From: Vibrio sp. Isolate32
GTDB lineage: Bacteria; Pseudomonadota; Gammaproteobacteria; Enterobacterales; Vibrionaceae
Assembly (NCBI RefSeq): GCF_022397955.1
Contig: NZ_JAKEUQ010000008.1
Location: 159,703-223,702 of the forward strand
Direction: 5' to 3'
Length of the DNA: 64,000 nt
Part shown: positions 39,283-47,229 of the stretch, one piece after another
Numbering within the stretch: the first letter of the stretch is position 1
How the letters are laid out: each line of letters begins with the position of its first letter
Translations under genes and position numbers: made by a program
The notes under the pieces: generated by a model
Told to the model about the DNA's origin: nothing
The model's database searches: none
The model's input: only the letters and a program-made list of their open reading frames with translations

Positions 39283-39588
39283 CGCATTCCTTGTCTAAGT
39301 TCTGCCATTTAAGTTTAGTCTTACTATATGTGCCGTTTCATCAAAAGTCAGCCGTTTTTATTTTCATACACTTAAGAGTTAAATTGACTCTTTGTGTTGT
39401 GTTTAATTGACACGTTTTTGGTTTGGAAAAGCTTGTTGTTTTTTGTTTTTAAAAGGTTTCCTTGGTTGGCGCGTTTCATGCATTGTCGAAAGCAATATTG
39501 CAGTAATCATGACTGCTTCATGAATTTGGCTATTTATACCAATTCCATATAAGCCATTCTTGGCCGTTATCTGAAATGAGGAACGAGT
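39283..39588. other. upstream region of nnrS
   Basis: 306 bp with no gene. An inverted repeat AAGAGT-N7-ACTCTT lies near 39370-39388. No confident NsrR or FNR site could be picked out by eye. GAGGA at 39578-39582 is the ribosome site of the TTG start. Confidence 0.45.
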
Positions 39589-40773
39589 TTGTTAAATATC
39601 ACAGATAAAAGTGTAGAAGATGCGATTCCTGCATATCTTCGTTTAGGTTTTAGACCTTTCTTCTTTTTAGGCAGTCTCTATGCCGTGATCGCGATTGTGG
39701 CTTGGGTCATCATGTTTCAAAACGGTCAGCCAGAAATGCTAAAAGTACCGGCGCTTTGGTGGCACGTGCATGAGATGTTATTTGGTTTCTCAATGGCGAT
39801 TGTGGTCGGCTTTGTGTTAACGGCGGTACAAACCTGGACGGGAGTCAACGGAACCAAGCACTATCGGTTGGCAGCTCTTGTTGGCTTATGGTTAGCACCT
39901 CGTATTCTGTTTTGGACCCCAGCTCCGTTATGGTTGATCTCGTCGGTTGAGGCGTTGTTCTTAATCTTCGCCGCCTACGAAATTGGTCTTCGTGTCGTGA
40001 AGTCGAAAGGCTGGAAGAACCTGTTCTTTGTACCACTGTTTATATTGGCTATCGTGGCGAACTTTGCTAGTTACGCGACCATTAAAGGGATGCCTCCTTT
40101 CCCATCGTCAGCAGTTTGGCAGGCCATGCTGTGGTGGTTTACCTTGTTGCTGTCAGTAATGGGTGGACGTGTGATTCCGTTCTTCACTGCTCGTCGCTTT
40201 GATTTTGAGAAAGCACAACCCTTGGTTTGGTTGGAATGGTTAGCAAATCTACCTTTGGTTGGTTTATTTGTGTTGAGCTTCTTCCCATTGACCTTTGCTC
40301 AAGTAGGTAATGAGCTGATGGTGTTTGCTGGTGTGGCTCAGTTGGTACGTTTTATCCGCTGGAAACCTTGGACAACGTTATCTGAACCCTTGGTGTGGTC
40401 ACTGCATGCGGCTTACCTATGTATTCCTCTAAGCTTGCTGTTACGAGGGTTATTAGACAACCCGTTCGCGAGCCACAACATGCTGCACTTGTTTGCGATT
40501 GGTGGTTTGAGTGGATTAATTCTAGCGATGATTACCCGCGTGACTATGGGGCATACCGGCCGTGCTATCTATAAAGGGCCAAATATGGCTTTAGCGTTCT
40601 CGGCTATTTTTATCGCGGCACTCGTTCGTAGTTTAGGTGTGACTTTCTTCCCTGCGTATTTATTTGAGATGGTCAACATCAGTGCGGGTTTATGGACGTT
40701 AGCATTCGGGCTATTTATCTGGAAGTTCGGCATGATGCTGCTAACCCCAAGGGTGGATGGTCATCCGGGCTAA
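39589..40773 (+). CDS. nnrS: NnrS family membrane protein
   Basis: TTG start with GAGGA six bases upstream; 394 residues and about 12 membrane helices. The family motifs are RLGFRPFFFLGSLYA at the start, WWHVHEMLFGFSMAIVVGF, and the late HMLHLFAIGGLSGLILAMITRVTMGHTGR. NnrS is a haem- and copper-containing membrane protein that helps cells withstand nitric oxide, and in Vibrio it belongs to the NsrR stress regulon. The conserved histidines in these motifs are present. Single gene with its own terminator. Confidence 0.88.
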   Translation: MLNITDKSVEDAIPAYLRLGFRPFFFLGSLYAVIAIVAWVIMFQNGQPEMLKVPALWWHVHEMLFGFSMAIVVGFVLTAVQTWTGVNGTKHYRLAALVGLWLAPRILFWTPAPLWLISSVEALFLIFAAYEIGLRVVKSKGWKNLFFVPLFILAIVANFASYATIKGMPPFPSSAVWQAMLWWFTLLLSVMGGRVIPFFTARRFDFEKAQPLVWLEWLANLPLVGLFVLSFFPLTFAQVGNELMVFAGVAQLVRFIRWKPWTTLSEPLVWSLHAAYLCIPLSLLLRGLLDNPFASHNMLHLFAIGGLSGLILAMITRVTMGHTGRAIYKGPNMALAFSAIFIAALVRSLGVTFFPAYLFEMVNISAGLWTLAFGLFIWKFGMMLLTPRVDGHPG

Positions 40774-40799
40774 GCCAATTGGTTATCGACTGATACTGA

Positions 40800-40828
40800 A
40801 AGGGAAGCTCTGAGCTTCCCTTTTTTGA
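40800..40828 (+). terminator. terminator after nnrS
   Basis: GGGAAGC and GCTTCCC pair around TCTGA and are followed by TTTTTT. Confidence 0.8.
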
Positions 40829-40864
40829 TCGTTTTGAAAAATACAGTTCTCAATCGATCATTCA

Positions 40865-41872
40865 TTAAGTATTCGCAGCAAGGTATTGGCGTACCCGTGT
40901 TATGAGATCTTCTTTGGCGTGAGGCGAGATGAAACTGGCTTCGATGGCATTAATACTGAATTGTGCTAATTCGTTTTTCGTCAGTGGATGAACATTAGCG
41001 ACGGCGAGGAAGTTATCATTCATATAACCGCCGAAGTAAGCCGGATCATCGGAATTGATGGTGACGCACAGCCCTTTTCGTAGCAACTCGACGATGTTGT
41101 GTTCTTGCATGGTCTCAAAAACCTTTAGCTTGGTATTCGATAGTGGACAGACCGTCAGCGGGGTGCGTTGAACTATTAGCTGTTCCATTAGTTCTTCATC
41201 TTCAACACAGCGGACACCATGATCAATTCGGGTAATGCCTAACAAACTCAATGCGTCGATAATATTTTGTGCAGGGCCTTCTTCTCCTGCGTGAGCTACG
41301 GTCAGGAACCCTTGGTTGATCGCTTCTTGGAACACATGCTTAAACTTCTCTGGCGGATTGCCCTGTTCTGATGAATCGAGCCCAACGGCAATGATTTTAT
41401 CTTTATAGGGAAGGGCTTGTTTGAGTGTTTCGAAAGCACTGTCTTCATCAAGGTGACGTAGAAAGCACATGATCAGTTGGCTGCTGATGCCAAGTTCTTG
41501 CTCCGCTTGATTCAGAGCTCGAGTAATCCCACCGGTGATTGTCTCAAAGGCAATACCACGTTCAGTGTGGGTTTGCGGGTCAAAAAATATTTCGGTGTGA
41601 ACCACGTTATCTTGTCGGCACTTCAATAGATACGCCCAAGTCAGGTCGTAAAAATCCTGCTCATGGAGCAGCACGTTTGCGCCTTGATAATAGATGTCGA
41701 GAAAGGACTGAAGATTGTGGAATTGGTAGGCATCTCGAACTTGGTCAGGGGTCTCAAAGGGAATCGAGATGTTGTTGCGCTTGGCGAGTTGGAACATCAA
41801 CTCTGGTTCTAACGTACCTTCTATATGTAAGTGAAGCTCAACCTTAGGTAAATTTTTGATGAAGCTATCCAT
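40865..41872 (-). CDS. adenine deaminase (adenosine deaminase superfamily)
   Basis: A 335-residue TIM-barrel deaminase. The metal ligands H14-L-H16 lie in ELHLHIEGTLEPELMF, followed by EIFFDPQTHTERG, VAHAGEEGP, RIDHGVRC and INSDDPAYFGGY. The EIFFDPQTHT and GLDSSE segments are typical of the Aah1-type adenine deaminases rather than true adenosine deaminases. The reaction is adenine to hypoxanthine plus ammonia, feeding the salvage enzymes in this window. Two PurR-like palindromes lie upstream. An annotation as adenosine deaminase (add) is the main alternative. Confidence 0.82.
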   Translation of the reverse strand: MDSFIKNLPKVELHLHIEGTLEPELMFQLAKRNNISIPFETPDQVRDAYQFHNLQSFLDIYYQGANVLLHEQDFYDLTWAYLLKCRQDNVVHTEIFFDPQTHTERGIAFETITGGITRALNQAEQELGISSQLIMCFLRHLDEDSAFETLKQALPYKDKIIAVGLDSSEQGNPPEKFKHVFQEAINQGFLTVAHAGEEGPAQNIIDALSLLGITRIDHGVRCVEDEELMEQLIVQRTPLTVCPLSNTKLKVFETMQEHNIVELLRKGLCVTINSDDPAYFGGYMNDNFLAVANVHPLTKNELAQFSINAIEASFISPHAKEDLITRVRQYLAANT

Positions 41873-42224
41873 AGCAACTCCTTAGCTATTTTAATTATGG
41901 GCGGAGTAGGGGGAGATAATTAACGTCTACCAAGCTAACGGGTTAGACGACTCATTTATCTCTGTTTGAGCATAGTTCATTTCATGGTTGTCGATGAAAT
42001 GAGGCTAAAATTGTTAGGGATTAGAGGCTGTTGAGTGCTTAAAAATGAGCCGCAAACGATTTGCAGCACTAGAGTGTGATCCGCTGCAAATATTTGCAGC
42101 AATATTCGTTGATTTGTGCTCTAATACCGCGCTTACCAAGGGATGGTGTTAAAAGATGCTCACTTAGATGGAGTTATCAAAGTTGACCGATCCCTTAATG
42201 ATCTCCCTTAGGAAAAAATAGAAC
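41873..42224. promoter_or_regulatory. divergent control region with twin palindromes
   Basis: 352 bp between the adenine deaminase gene and the DUF3622 gene. The near-palindrome GCCGCAAACGATTTGCAGC (42049-42067) and the perfect palindrome GCTGCAAATATTTGCAGC (42083-42100) lie about 33 bp apart centre to centre. Both share GCAAA-N2/3-TTTGC with the PurR consensus. No gene is seen in the stretch. Confidence 0.6.
42083..42100. promoter_or_regulatory. perfect 18-bp palindrome, PurR-like operator
   Basis: GCTGCAAATATTTGCAGC is fully symmetrical. With its neighbour at 42049-42067 it forms a pair suited to dimer-dimer or looping repression by a LacI-family protein such as PurR. Confidence 0.55.
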
Positions 42225-42542
42225 ATGTCTAAGAACAAAAAATTTGATATCCGCCTTACAGAAAAACGCAACGGCTGGTGTGCAGAGATTACTCGTCAAG
42301 TAACGTCTCGCAGCACAACAGTATCTAAGCGTGAGTCTGGTTTCGAAACAGAAGCGCTTGCACAAGAGTGGGCTGAGAAAGAGCTAGCATCTTTCATCGC
42401 AAACCAAGCTGAACGTAACGAGCGTAAAGCGGAACAACGTAAAGAGCGCGATGAACTACGTCACGCTAAAGAGCTTAAAGCTGAGCAAGCACGTGAAGCG
42501 CGCGCTAAAGCTCGTGCAGAAGAGCAAGAAGACGCTGAGTAA
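42225..42542 (+). CDS. DUF3622 domain protein
   Basis: 105 residues. The N-terminal half (about 1-65) is the DUF3622 domain known mainly from Vibrio and relatives: FDIRLTEKRNGWCAEITRQVTSRSTTVSKRE. The C-terminal half is a highly charged Ala/Glu/Lys/Arg helix, probably a coiled coil. Function unknown. It has a very strong terminator and highly biased codons, suggesting a well-expressed protein. Confidence 0.8.
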   Translation: MSKNKKFDIRLTEKRNGWCAEITRQVTSRSTTVSKRESGFETEALAQEWAEKELASFIANQAERNERKAEQRKERDELRHAKELKAEQAREARAKARAEEQEDAE

Positions 42543-42597
42543 TTCGGTGCACGATTAATTTATAGGTCCCTTAATTTTAAATAAGGAATCTATACAA

Positions 42598-42634
42598 AAG
42601 CCCCAATATAGTCACCTATATTGGGGCTTTTTCG
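42598..42634 (+). terminator. terminator after the DUF3622 gene
   Basis: GCCCCAATATAG and CTATATTGGGGC form a perfect 12-bp stem around TCAC, then TTTTTC. Confidence 0.88.
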
Positions 42635-42713
42635 TTTGTGGAGTTCGTTGCTATTTTGCTTAAGAGCGACGGCTTTGGCTTCTCGCTTTTTACATCGCTC
42701 TCTCAAGCCTTAA

Positions 42714-43760
42714 TCAGTTGTTTAGCGTAGTTAACCAATCGTCCTCTGCTACTTCTTCAATGTAGCTTTCTACGGTTTGTCCTACTTCTTCATCGTCTTG
42801 CTTGAAGTAAGCGATGTGGAACACAGCGTCACCTTCATTCACCAAAGGTAGCGTTTGTTGGCCAATCACGATACCGCCTTTAGTCGTGATAACTTGGCTC
42901 TCTTGATGACCCAGTGGAGAACTGATGTAGGCAAGAGTTTGTCCTGCTTCAACTTGTTCGCCCAGTCTCACCATGTTACGCAAGATACCGTCTGATTCTG
43001 CACGAATCCAGCTGGTGGATTTGCTCAATACTGGTTCTGGCAGCTTCTTACGGTTCGGACGCAGCATGCCGATTTCTTTCATTACTTGGTGAATGCCAAG
43101 GTAGCCTGCACGAATCGCTAGGTGATCAAAGCGCAGTGCCTCACCACCTTCGTATGTCAGTACTGGAATCCCCAACTTTTCCGCTTCACTTCGTAGTGAA
43201 CCATCACGCAGAGGTGAGTCGATGATCACTGGGGTCGCGAATGCTTTTGCGATGCGCATGGTTTCTGGGTTCGAAAGGTTCGCACGAATTTGTGGCAAGT
43301 TCGTACGGTGAATCGCACCCGTGTGTAGATCCAGAATGAAATCACAGTGCTTAGCAACGTTCTCGAAGAAAGTGTAAGCGATACGTGATGTTAGCGATCC
43401 TTTCTCACTACCTGGGAAGCAACGGTTTAGATCACGACGGTCTGGTAGGTAACGAGACTTGTGGATGAAACCGAACACGTTAACGATAGGCACGACAATC
43501 AAGGTACCTTTCAGTTTCTTTGGATCGATAGCGTTCGTCAGTTGTCGAGCAATCTCAACACCATTTAACTCATCACCGTGAATCGCTGCGTTTACCATCA
43601 GTGTTGGACCTGCTTGGCGACCGTGAATGATTTCAATCGGGATTGAAAGTGGAGAGTGCGTGTAAAGCTGAGCTGCTTGCAGTTCAATCTCCATTCGCTG
43701 TCCTGGCTGAACAGTAGAACCAAGTAATTCGAATGGTTGATTAGGTTTTAGTCTTGCCAT
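42714..43760 (-). CDS. succinylglutamate desuccinylase/aspartoacylase family protein
   Basis: A 348-residue M14-like deacylase. Zn site in NAAIHGDELNGVEIAR (HxxE) and a later His in DFILDLHTGAIHRTN. RYLPDRRDLNRCFPG is the substrate-binding arginine block. The C-terminal 90 residues read like a lipoyl/biotinyl-type beta domain (ESDGILRNMVRLGEQVEAGQTLAYI). The reaction would be hydrolysis of an N-acyl amino acid amide; the substrate is not settled. Stand-alone gene. Confidence 0.82.
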   Translation of the reverse strand: MARLKPNQPFELLGSTVQPGQRMEIELQAAQLYTHSPLSIPIEIIHGRQAGPTLMVNAAIHGDELNGVEIARQLTNAIDPKKLKGTLIVVPIVNVFGFIHKSRYLPDRRDLNRCFPGSEKGSLTSRIAYTFFENVAKHCDFILDLHTGAIHRTNLPQIRANLSNPETMRIAKAFATPVIIDSPLRDGSLRSEAEKLGIPVLTYEGGEALRFDHLAIRAGYLGIHQVMKEIGMLRPNRKKLPEPVLSKSTSWIRAESDGILRNMVRLGEQVEAGQTLAYISSPLGHQESQVITTKGGIVIGQQTLPLVNEGDAVFHIAYFKQDDEEVGQTVESYIEEVAEDDWLTTLNN

Positions 43761-44032
43761 TTAGGTTGTTCTCAACATGGTGATAATTCGTTAACACGGA
43801 ATGTAGCAATCGTTGATTTTTAGTACGAATCAATCGCTTTACGGTAACGACAAAACTTTTTTGTGGAGGCGTATCGGGAACGGTATTCCATGGATGGCGG
43901 CCTGTTTGGAATGCACCTTTTATTTGTAAGGTTTCTGACAATTTATTGATTTAACTCTGATAATTGTGTTTTTGGCACTTGCTATTATCCATCGCCATTT
44001 TCTGGCGGCCAATTTCAAATATCGAGATGAAA

Positions 44033-44572
44033 ATGAAAAAAACAATTTCAAAAGTTGTAGCACTTGCAGTGGTATCTGTTGCTTTATCTGGCTGTGTTGG
44101 TAGCAACGCAGTAACCGGTTACCTAATGAAGTTCAACCTTAAAGCCGTTGATAACCGTTACGCACGTGGCGGCTTAAACTTACTGTTGGCACCGGCATAC
44201 GGTCTGACGGTTGCAGCGGATTACCTAGTATTTAACTCTCTAGAATTCTGGACAGGTAGCAACCCACTAACGGGTGCACCGCATATCTTTGATACTAAGG
44301 TGGATACTTACATTGATATTAACCATCAGCTAGATCCGTCTCTGACGGAAGCGCCTGTAGGCCCAATCACTAATGTAAATATGATCGAAAAAGGTCAGAT
44401 GCAGCAGATTGATGAAAACACTATCCAAATGGACATCACTTACCAGTCTGGTGAGCGAGCGACACTAATCGGTGTTCGTGATGGCGAGATGGTGACGTAC
44501 TTCATCGATGGTGAAGTGGTTGCACAAACTTCAATTGATGAGCTAGAGAGCTACGCAGCGTCACGCGCTTAA
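44033..44572 (+). CDS. DUF3332-type lipoprotein
   Basis: The start at 44033, with GAGA 5 bases upstream, is preferred; ATG at 44027 is also possible. It encodes about 179 residues. A lipoprotein signal MKKTISKVVALAVVSVALSG ends at a lipobox Cys (LSGC), so the protein is anchored to the inner or outer membrane. The body contains VTGYLMKFNLKAVDNRYARGG and a beta-rich C-terminus. I recall this as the DUF3332 family, of unknown function. Own terminator follows. Confidence 0.7.
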   Translation: MKKTISKVVALAVVSVALSGCVGSNAVTGYLMKFNLKAVDNRYARGGLNLLLAPAYGLTVAADYLVFNSLEFWTGSNPLTGAPHIFDTKVDTYIDINHQLDPSLTEAPVGPITNVNMIEKGQMQQIDENTIQMDITYQSGERATLIGVRDGEMVTYFIDGEVVAQTSIDELESYAASRA

Positions 44573-44604
44573 TGTCTTAGCTGATCGCAAAGCTTAGATA
44601 CAAA

Positions 44605-44637
44605 AACAGGTACTCATTGAGTACCTGTTTTATTTTG
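44605..44637 (+). terminator. terminator after the lipoprotein gene
   Basis: ACAGGTACTC and GAGTACCTGT pair around ATT, followed by TTTATTTTG. Confidence 0.82.
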
Positions 44638-44648
44638 TCTGAATAAAT

Positions 44649-44667
44649 GGTGTTTACTGTAAACACC
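44649..44667 (-). terminator. hairpin at the 3' end of pepD
   Basis: GGTGTTTAC and GTAAACACC pair around one base. On the minus strand it lies 29 bp past the pepD stop and is followed by ATTTATT, so it may be the pepD terminator. It is also symmetrical enough to be a protein-binding site. Confidence 0.45.
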
Positions 44668-44695
44668 ACTTATTGAACAAACGTAGCTTATCGAA

Positions 44696-46168
44696 TTATG
44701 CTTTTTCTGGGATTGCTTCTAGCAGCGCAACCATTTGGTTCCAGAATAGCTCAACCGTATCAATCTTCACTTTCTCATCTGGAGAGTGAGGGAACTTGAT
44801 AGTCGGGCCGAAAGAAACCATGTCCATGTTCGGGTAAGGTTCTTTGAATAGACCACACTCAAGACCAGCATGGATAACCATGATGTTTGGCTTGTGACCG
44901 TAGATACCTTCGTACATGTCGCGGAAGATGTGCATGATTTCTGAATCAGCGTCTGGCTTCCAACCTGGGTAAGCGCCAGAGAATTCGATGCTCGCACCCG
45001 CAAGCTCTGCTACAGAGTGAAGCATGCTCTCAACTTGGCTACGGCCAGAGTCGATCAGAGAGCGGATTAGGCAAAGTACTGTGATTGAGTTCTCTTCTGT
45101 CGTGATAACACCCACGTTTAGAGATGTCTCAACAACACCTTCAATCTCATCACTCATACGAATCACGCCGTTTGGCGCCGCGTTAAGTGCTGCGATGAAG
45201 CGAGCTTGGTCAGTAGCTGCAAGTGCGCCCATTTCAACTGAAGCTTCTTCGTTGAAAGTCACGATGCTGTCTTCTACTTTACCTAGCTCTGTTGAAAGTA
45301 GCTCTGTGTAGTAGTTGTATAGCGAAGCCAGTTTTTCTTGGTTTGCCGCTGGAACAGCAACAGTAACGAAACCTTCACGAGGAATCGCGTTACGTAGGCT
45401 ACCACCTTTGAATTCTACGATGCGTAGGTCTAGCTCTTTTGCGTGACCAGCCAGGAAGCGAGCAAGTAGTTTATTCGCGTTTGCACGACCAGTGTGAATA
45501 TCACAACCTGAGTGACCGCCTTTAAGACCTTTAAGCGTTAGCTTACGAGTCACGAAATCTGCTGGAATTGCAGTACGAGCAACGTCAAATGTCATTGCGC
45601 CGTCGATGCCGCCAGCACAACCCATGTACACTTCGCCTTCTTGCTCTGAATCGGTGTTAAGAAGGATATCGCCTTCTAACCAACCCGCTTCAAGACCGAA
45701 CGCACCAGTCATACCTGCTTCTTCGTCTACTGTTAGTAGTACTTCGATAGGGCCGTGCTTGATTTCGTTTGATGCAAGAACCGCTAAGCATGATGCCATA
45801 CCCATGCCGTTATCAGCGCCAAGTGTAGTGCCTTTTGCAGTTACCCACTCGCCGTCGATGTACGGTTGAATTGGGTCTTTAGTGAAGTCGTGAACCGTAT
45901 CTTCATTCTTTTGTGGAACCATATCGATGTGAGCTTGTAGCACAACACCTTTTTTGTTTTCCATACCTGGCGTCGCAGGCTTTTTGATGAATACGTTACC
46001 CGTTGGATCACGGCGTACATCTAGGCCTTGCTCTGTCGCCCAAGCAATAATGTATTGAGCAAGCTCTTCTTCATGCTTTGAAGGGTGTGGGATTGAGCAA
46101 ATCTTATCGAAGAACTGCCAAAGAGGGGCAGGGGATAATTTACTGATCTCAGAATGGAATTCAGACAC
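44696..46168 (-). CDS. pepD: aminoacyl-histidine dipeptidase (peptidase D)
   Basis: A 490-residue M20 metallopeptidase. The metal site is in VVLQAHIDMVPQ (H-x-D), then LGADNGMGMA, the catalytic Glu in LLTVDEEAGMTGAFG, and the last ligand His in TIKFPHSPDEKV. The internal dimerisation lid domain includes LKGGHSGCDIHTGRANANK. PepD cleaves Xaa-His dipeptides such as carnosine, in the cytoplasm. Full length with its own promoter region. Confidence 0.93.
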   Translation of the reverse strand: MSEFHSEISKLSPAPLWQFFDKICSIPHPSKHEEELAQYIIAWATEQGLDVRRDPTGNVFIKKPATPGMENKKGVVLQAHIDMVPQKNEDTVHDFTKDPIQPYIDGEWVTAKGTTLGADNGMGMASCLAVLASNEIKHGPIEVLLTVDEEAGMTGAFGLEAGWLEGDILLNTDSEQEGEVYMGCAGGIDGAMTFDVARTAIPADFVTRKLTLKGLKGGHSGCDIHTGRANANKLLARFLAGHAKELDLRIVEFKGGSLRNAIPREGFVTVAVPAANQEKLASLYNYYTELLSTELGKVEDSIVTFNEEASVEMGALAATDQARFIAALNAAPNGVIRMSDEIEGVVETSLNVGVITTEENSITVLCLIRSLIDSGRSQVESMLHSVAELAGASIEFSGAYPGWKPDADSEIMHIFRDMYEGIYGHKPNIMVIHAGLECGLFKEPYPNMDMVSFGPTIKFPHSPDEKVKIDTVELFWNQMVALLEAIPEKA

Positions 46169-46484
46169 GGATGACTCCTTTTTTATTTGATAACCATATA
46201 TTTAGAGTTTTTATGGGTATAAACATAGAACAAAAACCTAAAATATAGGTCTGTTTTGATGCCGACAGCATACCACTAGACCGTTTTCACGAGTAGCGCT
46301 TCTAAACCTTAATTCCTTCAAACTTTGAACGCCATCCTGTTCATTTGATCTTGATTAAGCGCCTTGATGCTTATAAAAGAAACAAGCAAACGTTTATTTA
46401 AACTAAATCCTGTAATTTAATTACAGAAATTAGTTTGCAAAATAACCTTAAATGGCAAAAAGTGTGACTCAAAGCAAAAAATAC
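46169..46484. other. intergenic, pepD side
   Basis: No gene seen. AT-rich, containing the pepD promoter region on the minus strand; no operator stands out. Confidence 0.5.
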
Positions 46485-46512
46485 TTGTAATCTTTTTTCT
46501 TTGGGGTATATT
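46485..46512 (+). promoter_or_regulatory. promoter of a short independent transcript
   Basis: TTGTAA (46485-46490), a 16-base spacer and TATATT (46507-46512) form a good sigma-70-type promoter. It is followed about 110 bp later by a 28-codon ORF and then by a strong terminator. Confidence 0.5.
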
Positions 46513-46623
46513 TATAACCAACTTCTGAAGTGAAGAGTAAATGCTCAAAGGATGAGTCCGTTTATCGCCTCCAAGGAACCGAGAAATCAAATTCGTTTTT
46601 ATTGATTTATTAAGGTGATAGTT

Positions 46624-46710
46624 ATGAAAGGTTTACCATCTGCAATGTTCTGGCTTAACAACTCTGTTTACACTAGCAACTTTGCATACCCTACAAGCTT
46701 CGGTTACTAA
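46624..46710 (+). CDS. small ORF of 28 codons in an independent transcript
   Basis: The ATG at 46624 is preceded by AAGGTGATAGTT, a good ribosome site about 7 bases away. It encodes 28 residues rich in aromatic and Asn/Ser residues (includes MFWLNNSVYTSNFAYPTSFG) and stops at 46710. It has its own promoter and terminator and overlaps no other gene. It could be a small protein, a dual-function RNA, or a leader peptide. Aromatic richness fits a leader peptide, but no biosynthetic gene follows. Not recognised. Confidence 0.45.
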   Translation: MKGLPSAMFWLNNSVYTSNFAYPTSFGY

Positions 46711-46792
46711 TACCGTAAGCATGTAACTCGAACAGTTTTGTTCACCCCTATATATTGGAATTCTCTAACAACCCTCTTGGTTGACAGATTCT

Positions 46793-46827
46793 ACCGCCAC
46801 TCAGTTTTGAGTGGCGTTTTTTTTGCC
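46793..46827 (+). terminator. terminator of the small transcript
   Basis: CGCCACTCA and TGAGTGGCG pair around GTTT and are followed by eight T residues. Confidence 0.85.
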
Positions 46828-47229
46828 TGCTACTTTATCCCCAGCTGTGATTCGTCATCTATCTACGACTATGCTCGGTTGTTTTTTAAACAGCAAAATA
46901 TCAATTTGAGCCTTATTACCGATCCTGTTGAAAATCGGACAACTCTTGTGGGTTTGAATTGGCAAATTTAGCGCCAGATTCTTAATGAAAATAACTGATG
47001 GTTGAAAAAGTAATCAAATAAATACGACCATTAAATTGTTTTTAGTCTATTGTTTTTAATGTGTATTTTTATTTTTTGATGTGATTTTTAATCGCTTGGT
47101 TTCATACGTCATTCTGATAAATATTATTTAGAGCCTTAATTCTATCTGGAATTTGTTATTTGATAACTTTATAATCCACAGCCAATCGATTACGCAACCG
47201 TTTACTTTTTACCCTTATAGGATTCGATA
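46828..47229 (+). promoter_or_regulatory. upstream region of the purine permease
   Basis: About 400 bp without a gene. A PurR-like box ACGCAACCGTTTACTT stands at 47192-47207, just before the start codon. The rest is AT-rich. Confidence 0.5.
47192..47207. promoter_or_regulatory. PurR-like box before the purine permease
   Basis: It matches most of the consensus ACGCAAACGTTTGCGT and lies 23 bp upstream of the permease ATG, where a repressor could block initiation. Confidence 0.55.

Larger units (their letters stand above)
46518..46827 (+). ncRNA. putative small transcript, about 300 nt, with embedded ORF
   Basis: Bounded by the promoter above and the terminator at 46793-46827. The 5' part (46530-46600) has short pairing segments such as GCTC...GAGT around 46543-46557. 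The centre carries a 28-codon ORF. I could not match it to a known Vibrio sRNA or riboswitch. Boundaries are inferred. Confidence 0.4.

Noticed and set aside
43741..43941. 66-codon minus-strand ORF before the deacylase gene
   Set aside because: It overlaps the deacylase start, has no recognisable content and lies in the promoter region.
46545..46600. Hammerhead-like sequence (GGATGAGTCCG ... CGAGAAAT)
   Set aside because: The invariant CTGATGA core is not present (AGGATGAG instead) and the closing stems cannot be formed convincingly.
46738..46971. 77-codon ORF after the small transcript
   Set aside because: It runs through the terminator hairpin and has no coding character.
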